Source: Salinarimonas soli
GTDB taxonomy: Bacteria; Pseudomonadota; Alphaproteobacteria; Rhizobiales; Beijerinckiaceae
Direction of reading: 5' to 3'
Length of the DNA: 64,000 bases
Assembly: GCF_008386575.1 (NCBI RefSeq)
Contig: NZ_VUOA01000034.1
Location: 62,001 to 126,000, forward strand
The notes under the pieces are model-generated. The model ran no database searches, was not told the origin of the DNA, and saw only the letters and a list, made by a program, of their open reading frames with translations. Made by a program: the position numbers and the translations under genes. The number at the start of each line of letters is the position of its first letter. Position 1 is the first letter of the stretch. Shown piece by piece: positions 1-7,482 of this stretch.

Positions 1-864
1 GTCGGCGAGTCCCCTCTCCAGGAGGCCGCCGACGATCTCCGGCATGGAGTGCGGGCGGATCTCGACGAAAAGCCCGTGCCTGAGCTTGTCCCACACCTCC
101 TGGGCCGTCCAGCCCTCGTGGTCCGATGCGAGCCCGGCGGCCGCGAAGGCGTTGATGGAGGCGAGGTCCCTCAGGCCGGCGCCGTGACCCTCGACGACGC
201 CCCGGTGCTCGAAGGTGGCCCGGATCATGCCCCAGACGCGATCATGCGAGGGGTTGCGCGGATCCCAAACGGCGGGCCAGTCCATCACCTCGTCGAGACC
301 CGCGACCATCAGGCTGCTCGCCAGAAAGCCCGCCTGCTCGGAATAGCCGTAATGGCCTCCTCCCCATTCGTATGCCGTGGGCGGCACCGCGGAGCCGGGG
401 AGGGGAAAGATCTTCATCGGCGAACCGTGCCGGCGAGCGGTCAGCCAGAACTCGAGATTGTGCGGGCCGTTCACGTTGGAGAACTCGTGGCTCGCCTCGC
501 AGGTCCAGGTGTTGCCGCGTGGGAGGACGAGGGCGGCCTCGTGCTCGGGCGTGAGATGCGAGCTCTCGATATGCTTGTGGACCTCGCCGAAGCCGGGAAC
601 AGCCGTCAGATCCCGCCGGTCGACGCGCTCGGCGGCGGTGCCGCCATAGGTCCCGGACGGGCCCACCCAGGCGATGCGGCGACCACGAACGGCGATCTCC
701 TGATCCTCCAGCCAAGTCCGAGTTGCCACGTCGAGGAGGCGCCCGACCCGCAACACGCGGTCCGCGGGCCGTCGCCCGAGGGCGACCAGGACGAGATCCT
801 GGCGGATCCGCACCTCGTCGCCGGAAGCGATGAGGAGATCATCTGGGGGAAGCGGTGCCGGCAT
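1..864 (-). CDS. ade: Adenine deaminase, N-terminal 288 residues (runs off the left edge)
   Basis: Amidohydrolase-family adenine deaminase, which converts adenine to hypoxanthine and ammonia in purine salvage. The frame is open from an ATG at 864 to base 1 with no stop, so the C-terminal half lies outside the window. The stretch VPGFGEVHKHIESSH is the usual start of the metallo-dependent barrel in this family (metal-binding H-x-H replaced by H-K-H, as in adenine deaminases), followed by a NTWTCEASHEFSNV block and a YEWGGGHYGY block. The gene lies 136 bp downstream of the cyclase gene and in the same direction. The product of cyclic-nucleotide turnover is a purine, but any functional link is only suggestive. 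Confidence 0.8.
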   Translation of the reverse strand, partial: MPAPLPPDDLLIASGDEVRIRQDLVLVALGRRPADRVLRVGRLLDVATRTWLEDQEIAVRGRRIAWVGPSGTYGGTAAERVDRRDLTAVPGFGEVHKHIESSHLTPEHEAALVLPRGNTWTCEASHEFSNVNGPHNLEFWLTARRHGSPMKIFPLPGSAVPPTAYEWGGGHYGYSEQAGFLASSLMVAGLDEVMDWPAVWDPRNPSHDRVWGMIRATFEHRGVVEGHGAGLRDLASINAFAAAGLASDHEGWTAQEVWDKLRHGLFVEIRPHSMPEIVGGLLERGLAD

Positions 865-1000
865 CGATCCTTATGCTCCGTCGTGCGGCCTGTGGGCGCT
901 CGGCCGGTACATGTCCGATGCGTGTGTCTCTGGACAGCACGGTCGGGCAAAGCGAAGCGAGGGTTGCGTGGGCGCCGTCGGCATCGCCGACCGGCGCGCG

Positions 1001-2788
1001 TCAGCCCGAACCGCCGTCGAGGGAAGCCTCGATGGCGTCGGCATGGGTGACGTGGGGCTTGCCGCCTCGCGGCGGTCGGGCGGCTTCAGGATTCGGGCGG
1101 GCGCGCCGGCCGAGCAGATCGTCGAGCGCCCGGGCATCCTCGGCCGCGTAGGCCATCAGCGCGGTCTCGCCGCTCTTGTAGGCGATGGACCGGGCCGGGC
1201 CGGACGGCGGCGCGATGCCGGCCGCCTTGAGCGCGTCCTGCGAGATCATCGCGTCGACGGCGTGCTCCTTCGAGGCCGCCTCCAGGGCGTCGGCGGCGAA
1301 CACGGCCTCCCCGATGGCGGTGAGGCGACGGGCACGCTCGCCGTCGCCGATCCTGGCGAGGATCACCGGCCCGGCATGAACCCCGACGCCGGCCCGCAGC
1401 GGCTGCGGCAGGGCCGAGCCCATCTCCCGGTTCGTCGCGTCGACGGCGTGCAGGATGTCGGATGCGCTCGTCAGGGCCGCCAGCGTGGCGCGGCGGAGCG
1501 TACGGTCGGCACGGAAGATCGCCATGATGCCGTCGGTCGGCACGAGCGCCACCTCGCCCCCATGCGCCTCCACGGCCTGGATCATGTCGGTGAGAACGCG
1601 ATTGAGGAGCGAGACCGCGTCGGCGGGCAATTGATGGCGGGCGAGCGCCGAGAAGGCGCGGATGTCGGCGAACAGGATGGCCACCTCCTGCTCGCGGCCC
1701 CAGTCGAGGGCCGCGTCGGATGCCCCCTCGTCGCGCCCGACGTCCCCCGGCAGGAGGATGCGCACGCCGAGCGGGCGTGTCGGTCGGACCTGACAGGCGA
1801 GCCGCACGCGCTGGGGCGCGCGGATCCGATCGAGGAGGCGCAGCTCGATGCCCATCGGCGGCGGCAGCGTCTCGTGCCCGCTCGTCAGGAGCACGCGGCA
1901 GGTCGAGCACCGGCCCTTGCCGCCGCACAGCGAGGCGTGGGGGATCCGGTTCGAGCGGCTGATCTCGAGGAGCGTCATGCCCACCGGGCTTCGCACGGCG
2001 CCATGTCCCACGTAGCGCACCGACACGTGCGGCTTGAGGAAGCGCCGCCCGGCGCGCCAGCCGAACACCCCGAGCACGCCGGCGATGACGAGCCAGGTCC
2101 CGGTCTTGGCGATCATCGCGGCGCTGTTGAAGGCCTCCACGTCGGCCGCCGTGGGCGCGACGCGCTCGGTCGGGGTGGCCTGCGCCTCCCGCCCGCCGGC
2201 GACGAAGCCCGCGAGCGCCAGCATCGGCAGGAGCGCGGCGAGGACGACGAGCGGGCCGCGCCAGCGCGCGAACCGGGGCTTGTCGCGGAAGGCGGCGCGG
2301 ATGCCGATGACGCCGTGCACCCAGACCATGGCGACGAGCGCCGTCTGCCAGAGCGCCAGCCCCGGCCAAAGATTGCGCAGGACATGGATGTAGTAGTCGC
2401 TCACCCCGCGCTCGGCCATGAAGCGGGTGCCGAGGATATGGGGCGCCAGGAAGATGGGGATCGCGAGGCCAAGGACGAGTTGCAGGGCCTCGACGGGCGG
2501 CATGCGCAGGGTGCGGCGCGCCAGCACGCGCTTCAAGGTGAGCCCCACATGGACCGCGAGGGAGCCGTAGAGCAGGCTCGTCCCGATCGGGTTGCGCCAG
2601 ATCGCGAAGCGCAGGGTCTGGCCCCAATCGAGCGCCGCGACGCCGAACACGCCGAGGGCGTGGTTGAGGAGGTGCATGGCCACGAAGACCATCAGGACGG
2701 TGCCGGCCCCGAAGCGCAGGGCGCGCTCGATCGACTGCGGGCACAGGAGGTGCGGCCTTTCGGCGGAGGGCGTGGCGGGAGCGGTCAT
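1001..2788 (-). CDS. Class III adenylate/guanylate cyclase with 6-TM histidine-rich anchor and 2Fe-2S domain
   Basis: Protein of 595 residues. Residues about 15-250 form six membrane segments, four of which carry histidines placed as in b-type cytochrome anchors (MHLLNH, AVHVGL, APHILG, WVHGVIG). Next is a ferredoxin domain with the adrenodoxin-type spacing C-x5-C-x2-C (CGGKGRCSTC) and a distal Cys (LACQV). Residues about 370-540 are the cyclase domain, with first metal aspartate in ILFADIRAFS and second in PTDGIMAIF. A quinone-responsive dihaem 6-TM cyclase (CyaC) is known from Sinorhizobium; this looks like a relative with an extra iron-sulfur module. The start overlaps the stop of the cNMP-binding gene (ATGA). 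Whether ATP or GTP is the substrate cannot be told. Redox control is inferred. Confidence 0.85.
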   Translation of the reverse strand: MTAPATPSAERPHLLCPQSIERALRFGAGTVLMVFVAMHLLNHALGVFGVAALDWGQTLRFAIWRNPIGTSLLYGSLAVHVGLTLKRVLARRTLRMPPVEALQLVLGLAIPIFLAPHILGTRFMAERGVSDYYIHVLRNLWPGLALWQTALVAMVWVHGVIGIRAAFRDKPRFARWRGPLVVLAALLPMLALAGFVAGGREAQATPTERVAPTAADVEAFNSAAMIAKTGTWLVIAGVLGVFGWRAGRRFLKPHVSVRYVGHGAVRSPVGMTLLEISRSNRIPHASLCGGKGRCSTCRVLLTSGHETLPPPMGIELRLLDRIRAPQRVRLACQVRPTRPLGVRILLPGDVGRDEGASDAALDWGREQEVAILFADIRAFSALARHQLPADAVSLLNRVLTDMIQAVEAHGGEVALVPTDGIMAIFRADRTLRRATLAALTSASDILHAVDATNREMGSALPQPLRAGVGVHAGPVILARIGDGERARRLTAIGEAVFAADALEAASKEHAVDAMISQDALKAAGIAPPSGPARSIAYKSGETALMAYAAEDARALDDLLGRRARPNPEAARPPRGGKPHVTHADAIEASLDGGSG

Positions 2789-3237
2789 CGTGCGGTTCCG
2801 TCTTGTGCGGGAGGCGCCGCCTCGACGCGGTCGCGCAGGTCGTGCAGGCGGCCCGCGAGATCCCGGATCACCGCGAGGGCGAGATCAGGCATCTGAGATA
2901 CCAGCTCGACGAAGGTGGCCTTGTCGAGGCGGAGCGTGACGAGGACCGTCGCGGCCTCGACGCTCATGCGGTACGGCCGGTCCAGGAAGACGGACACGTC
3001 GCCGAAGATCGAGCCCGGGCCGAACGGCGGGAAGGGCACCCCGCCTCGGGACCGCGCCGACGCCTCCCCGGACAGCACGACATGGACTGCCTCCGCCGGC
3101 TCGCCCTCCCGGATCACGGCCTCCCCGGGCGCGTAGCGCGTCCTCATGCCGCCGAGCACGAGAAGCTTGAGATGCGCCGGTTCGAGGCCGCGCAGCATCG
3201 GCGTTGCCTGGAGGCGCCCGACTTCATCCTCATACAT
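2785..3237 (-). CDS. Stand-alone cyclic-nucleotide-binding domain protein
   Basis: Protein of 150 residues consisting of one CRP-type cNMP-binding beta-roll and C-helix without any HTH domain. The family signature is visible: YAPGEAVIREGEPAEAVHVVLSG at the start of the roll, then GSIFGDVSVFLDRPYRMSVEA. In the phosphate-binding cassette the usual FGE..LL..xxRxA reads FGD..VFLDRPYR, so the contact arginine appears shifted. It sits between the degenerate ABC protein (8-bp overlap) and the cyclase (4-bp ATGA overlap), so all three are probably made together. A plausible role is reading the cyclase product locally; this is inference. Confidence 0.8.
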   Translation of the reverse strand: MYEDEVGRLQATPMLRGLEPAHLKLLVLGGMRTRYAPGEAVIREGEPAEAVHVVLSGEASARSRGGVPFPPFGPGSIFGDVSVFLDRPYRMSVEAATVLVTLRLDKATFVELVSQMPDLALAVIRDLAGRLHDLRDRVEAAPPAQDGTAR

Positions 3238-5920
3238 GCTCGTCCCTCAGGCTTTCGGGTTCCGGCACCGCCGCGACGGTGCGGCTCGGGGTGCGGTCCT
3301 CGGACAGGCGTGGTCCCTCGAAGGTGACGACCCGGTCGAAACCGGAGGCGTCCTCGCGCCCCACCACGGTCGCGATCAGCGTCCGCCCCGCCATGGCCGC
3401 GAGGAGGCTTGCCATCATGCGCCGGCTGTCGCCGGGGCCGAAGGAGGTGAGCGCCCCGTCCAGGACGAGAACCTGCGGCTCGCCGAGAAGGCAGCGGGCG
3501 ATCGCGACGGCGGCGCGCTGGGGCGGGTAGAGCGAGCGGCCGCCCGGCCCGACGTCGGTGGCTAGGCCGACGCGATCGACGAGTCCCTCGAGGTCGTGGG
3601 CGCGCAAGGTCTCGGCCAAGGCGTCGCGCACCCTGACCTCCGCGTCGGCGATCCCATAGGCGATGCGGCCCAGGAGGAGGTTGTCATGGATCGAGGCCGC
3701 CGCGAGGTAGCGGCGCGGGTCGTAGAATTCGATCTCGCCCGCATAGGCCTGGGGCAGGTAGGCGCTGATGCTGCGGCGGGCGCGCAAGGTGCGAGCCGCG
3801 AAGGCCGCGTCCACGAGGCCCATGCGGTGGCGCGGCTCGACATAGGAGAGGGCAAGCTCGATCAGGCGCGCCTGCGCCTCGGGCGGAAGGCGCGTCACGG
3901 CGCGGCGTTGGCGCGCAAGCTCCAGGATCGCCCGGTAATCCGGCAGCTCGTCCGAGCGGATGAAGGAGAAGCGCTGCGTGAGCGGGCTGCCGGGCGGCAG
4001 CCCCGCGAAGATCTCGAGGGCCGTCTCGGCCATGCGCAGGCCCGTGCGCAGGAGCGGCACTTGCAGCGCCTCCGCCTGGAGGATCGAGCGCACGAAAGGA
4101 TCGGCCGCGACCCGTCCCTCGGCGAAGATCTGTCCTGTGGGGCGGCCGAAGAGCAGGTTCTCGCCAAGCGTGGCGTTGATGGCGAACCGCTCCGGGTCGA
4201 ACGGCTCGATGAGGCGCGCGAGCGGCCCTGAGGCGACCCGCTCGCGCAGGTCCCGGCGCGCGGCGAGCACTCGCTGGATCCCGTCGCGGTCGTGCAGGGG
4301 ATCGAGCTGTCCCGAAAGGCCGAGGCGGCGGACGTCGTCCCTCAGCCCCACCACGGCGAGCGCGGCCATGATCCGGGCATCGAGCCCGTCCGCGAGCGTT
4401 CCGTCGATCCAATCGGCGCCTGCCGAGACGAGCGGGTTGCCGCTGCGCTCGGCCTCGAGACGCCGCCAGCGCTCCTCGGGCGAGGCCGCCTCGGCGGACA
4501 AGGCCGGTTCGGCGCGGCGCAGCGCGAGCAGGAGATTGTCGCGAAGAGTGCCGCCGAACAGGTGCGGCTCGGAGCCCGCATAGGCGACCACGCGGGCGGC
4601 GTCCTCCGCCGTGGCGCGGGTGAGGACGAACTCGCCGATGCGCACGCGCCCGCGATCGGCCGTGACCTGGCGGCCGAGCACCTTCGGCAGGATGTCGCGC
4701 CCGCTCCCCGCCGGACCCGCGAGCGCGATCGCGGAGGGGCGGGAGAGGACGAGGTCGAGGCTCTCCAGGAGCGGCATGCCGCGCCCGTCCAGCACCCGCA
4801 GGCCCTCGATCGCGAGCGGCGCGTCCGACGGCGGTGCGGCGGCCGTGCTGCCTTGCGCCTCGGCGCGGCCCGCCGGGAACTGCGCGACGATCTGCTCGTA
4901 CTTCACGATCACGTCGGCGCGCTGCTGGTCCCAGTCGATCAGCTCCTTGATCGGCGGCGGCAGGTCGCGATAGGCGCCGATCGCCGCCACGAGCTGACCG
5001 ATGTCGAGGGATCCGCGCAGGGCGAGGTAGCCGCCGATCGCATAGAAGAAGAACGGGGTCACCTGCGCGAGCAGGTTGTTCAGGTATTTGACCGCGAACT
5101 TGCGCCGGAACAGCTCGACGCGGATGCGGAACAACGCGCCGAGCCTGTCGCCGATCTCGGCGCCGACGAAGCGTCGTGCGCCGTGGCCCAGGATGGCGGG
5201 CGCCCCGTCGACGATCTCGCCGATGCGCCCGGCGAGCTGCCGCGAGGCCAGTTGGCGCTCGCGCCCGAGCCGGAGCTGCTCGCGCCGGAGGCCTGGGATC
5301 ACGAACGCCTGGATGAGCACCACGGCGAGAGCCACGAGACCGAGCCAGACGTTCTGGACCATGATGAAGACCAGCGCGGTGAGGGCCTGCGTACCGAGAA
5401 AGGCGGGCTGGATGAACGCGTCCCCTGTGAAGCCGCCGATCGGCTCCACCTCGTCCTTGATGATCGTCGCGGCCTCGGCGGGCTTCACGGCCCGCAGGTC
5501 CTCCGGCCCGAAGCGCATCAGGAGCGCGAAAAGCTCGTAGCGCATGCGCCGTAGCATGCGCTCGCCCAGGATGCCCTTCTGGACGTTGATGACGTACTTG
5601 AAGGCGCCGTTGACGATGACGAGGCCGAGGAAGAGGCCGCTGAGGGCGAAGAGCAGGCTGGTCTGGTCGAGGGGGAATCCGGGGCTGACCACGAGGGACG
5701 CGCCACCGAGGAGCTCCGGGAGTCCGACCACCCACCGCCCGAACAAGACGGTGTCCCCGGGATTGACGAAGGGCCGGCCCTGGATGGCCTCGTTGATGAT
5801 GCGCTTAGGGATCTCGAACGACAGGAAGTAGGTCGGCAAGGACAGCAGGATGAGGCCGAGGATCAGGATCTGACTGCGGCGAGTGTGCCTCCAGACATAG
5901 CGAAAGAGGTTCTGATCCAA
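3230..5920 (-). CDS. ABC-type permease/NBD fusion with degenerate ATPase motifs
   Basis: Protein of 896 residues, long for an ABC half transporter (usually about 600). The N-terminal 330 residues form an exporter-type membrane domain (TM starts QILILGLILLSLPTYF, FALSGLFLGLVIVNGAF, ALTALVFIMVQNVWLGLVAL). The NBD begins near residue 370. Its Walker A reads GPAGSGRD (no Lys, no Ser/Thr), the signature LSGGQ reads LYPPQ, Walker B reads VLVLDG (catalytic Glu replaced by Gly), and the switch histidine is absent (TVVGRED). About 300 extra residues separate Walker A from the signature, containing three Q-loop-like segments: FGGTLRDNLLLAL, AINATLGENLLFG and AAASIHDNLLLG. ATP hydrolysis is therefore doubtful. 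It heads the operon with the cNMP-binding protein and cyclase. Substrate unknown. Confidence 0.8.
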   Translation of the reverse strand: MDQNLFRYVWRHTRRSQILILGLILLSLPTYFLSFEIPKRIINEAIQGRPFVNPGDTVLFGRWVVGLPELLGGASLVVSPGFPLDQTSLLFALSGLFLGLVIVNGAFKYVINVQKGILGERMLRRMRYELFALLMRFGPEDLRAVKPAEAATIIKDEVEPIGGFTGDAFIQPAFLGTQALTALVFIMVQNVWLGLVALAVVLIQAFVIPGLRREQLRLGRERQLASRQLAGRIGEIVDGAPAILGHGARRFVGAEIGDRLGALFRIRVELFRRKFAVKYLNNLLAQVTPFFFYAIGGYLALRGSLDIGQLVAAIGAYRDLPPPIKELIDWDQQRADVIVKYEQIVAQFPAGRAEAQGSTAAAPPSDAPLAIEGLRVLDGRGMPLLESLDLVLSRPSAIALAGPAGSGRDILPKVLGRQVTADRGRVRIGEFVLTRATAEDAARVVAYAGSEPHLFGGTLRDNLLLALRRAEPALSAEAASPEERWRRLEAERSGNPLVSAGADWIDGTLADGLDARIMAALAVVGLRDDVRRLGLSGQLDPLHDRDGIQRVLAARRDLRERVASGPLARLIEPFDPERFAINATLGENLLFGRPTGQIFAEGRVAADPFVRSILQAEALQVPLLRTGLRMAETALEIFAGLPPGSPLTQRFSFIRSDELPDYRAILELARQRRAVTRLPPEAQARLIELALSYVEPRHRMGLVDAAFAARTLRARRSISAYLPQAYAGEIEFYDPRRYLAAASIHDNLLLGRIAYGIADAEVRVRDALAETLRAHDLEGLVDRVGLATDVGPGGRSLYPPQRAAVAIARCLLGEPQVLVLDGALTSFGPGDSRRMMASLLAAMAGRTLIATVVGREDASGFDRVVTFEGPRLSEDRTPSRTVAAVPEPESLRDEHV

Positions 5921-6147
5921 CCCGGCACCTTCTCTCCCGACCAGACCTCGGCTGATCCGAGCCCTTCTGATCGACGCTGCGGCAGGGCTGCCCTGACCCC
6001 GTCCGCGCTCCGGGGTTGATGCAGGCTTTCGCTCTGTTCAGCTTGGGGTGCGTAGGCCCCCGGGGTCAAGCCGTCGAGGGCCATGCGGGGGCTGTCCTCA
6101 TCGTACTCCCTCCCTCGCCGCCCGATGCGATGCTTGTGGTCAGGTAG

Positions 6148-6366
6148 AAACCGCATCGTCCCCCGTTCGCCGAGCGCTTCCCTCTGGCGTTGTCGACGGC
6201 TGTTCTGCTCACCGACCAGGGCGCGGGAACCCGCGTCGACCTCAGCTGGACGCCGCTCGATGCGACGCCCGAGGAGGAAGCGTTCTTTGCCAGCAGGATG
6301 GGATCGATGGATGCCGGGCGGTCGGGCAGCTTCGAGCCGCGCGACAGGTTCCGCGCGACCGGCTGA
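6148..6366 (+). pseudogene. Relic of an AHSA1/SRPBCC-domain gene (C-terminal end only)
   Basis: A 72-codon frame directly after an in-frame TAG reads like the last part of an AHSA1-type SRPBCC protein: FPLALSTAVLLTDQGAGTRV, then LSWTPLDATPEEEAFF and MGSMDAGRSGSFE, matching the family pattern of a T-R-V/L-x-L-x-W-x-P-x-x-A-T strand followed by the C-terminal helix. No start codon and no N-terminal half are present upstream. The 694 bp between 5921 and 6614 otherwise holds no convincing gene. Confidence 0.5.
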
Positions 6367-6614
6367 GCCGGAGCGGCGAGATCGCCCGTCCGCGCGGCAC
6401 AACGATGATCTAGGTCGGTGGGATCGCCATCGTTGCGGCGTCGCCGTCGCGACCGGCAGCATCCATCGGCTGAACAGGGAGGTGCGGAGCCCTGCGGCCG
6501 GCCGCGACATGGTCGGGGGCGTCGCCCCGTGCACGCCCGCACCGAGCTAGCCGTCGGGCGGCGCTACAAGCCGGTCCCTCATGTTAGATGAGCAAGACCC
6601 TACGGAGCCAGCCC

Positions 6615-7157
6615 ATGTCCAATCCCGTTCGATGCGCCGGCTTTGCCGCGTTGGGCGCGATCCTGTTCGCCGCGTCGTCATCTCGGGCGGCCGACGGCTT
6701 CGAGAAGGTGCGCTGCGATCGTGCGGTCGTGCCGGCCCTCGTGGGGGCGAGGGTGAGCAACTCCGGGCCCGTTGCAGCCATCGAGGCGAGGCGCAAGGCG
6801 ATCGGCCTGGAGCACAAGGGGGCCGAGATCGTCGCCGACGGCGTCGACACGATCTATTGGCGGATCTGCGGGCGCGACTTCGTCGTGCTCCACGTCCGCG
6901 ACGTCGCGCGGGACGCGATCGAGCTGCCGCCCCATTCGCGGGCGGCTCCGGCCTTCTCGACGACGGTCTGCGAGGTGGCTGGCCGAAAGCTCGAGGGCGT
7001 CTTCCTCGGTGTGTTCGCGTCCGCGCCCGGCGGCGACGCGCCCATGTCCCCGGTCCGGGCCGCCTGGCGCATCGACCACGCCCGCGGCTTCGTGCCCCTG
7101 ACGTCAGGCGCGGCCTGCGCCACGGACGGGATTGACCCCGCGGACGCGTCACGCTGA
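6615..7157 (+). CDS. Exported protein of unknown function (180 aa)
   Basis: The start at 6615 is preferred over the upstream ATG at 6588 because an ACGGAG ribosome site lies 8 bases ahead and the protein then opens with a clean signal peptide (CAGFAALGAILFAASSSRA, cleavage after SRA-AD). The mature part has four cysteines (VRCDRA, ICGRDF, TVCEVA, AACATD), suggesting two disulfides in the periplasm. I recognise no family. It is the first of four same-strand genes for exported proteins. Confidence 0.65.
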   Translation: MSNPVRCAGFAALGAILFAASSSRAADGFEKVRCDRAVVPALVGARVSNSGPVAAIEARRKAIGLEHKGAEIVADGVDTIYWRICGRDFVVLHVRDVARDAIELPPHSRAAPAFSTTVCEVAGRKLEGVFLGVFASAPGGDAPMSPVRAAWRIDHARGFVPLTSGAACATDGIDPADASR

Positions 7158-7482
7158 GAGGGGTTCGCCCCGGCTGCAGGGCGTGCGTCCCTCCGGCGGC
7201 GCGCATGAGGTGCCGGACGTCGGCGCCGGCGGAGGGCGCGAGGCGCATCAACCTCGCCCACGACACCATCGCCTGCCCTGACGAGGCGAGCACGTGAGGG
7301 CAGCCGTCCGGTCGGAGCGGGCAGCCAGGCACGACCTCCGGCACCGGGCCAGGGCCGGTGGCCGTGCCCTCGCTTGCGATCGCCGGGGCAGGGGCGACGA
7401 AACGGGAAAGAATGTCGGCGGGATACGCGCGAAACAAGGCGCCCGCATCGTGTGGGCTCCGATCCAGCGCTCGGCCCGCCCC
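7158..7482 (+). other. Intergenic region, no gene seen
   Basis: 325 bp between two exported-protein genes. Frames here continue the downstream gene in phase (from 7294) but lack a signal peptide and look like ordinary GC-rich noise. I see no clear terminator or promoter. Confidence 0.4.

Noticed and set aside
830-2896. 688-codon open frame on the plus strand
   Set aside because: Shadow of the cyclase gene, no domain signal.
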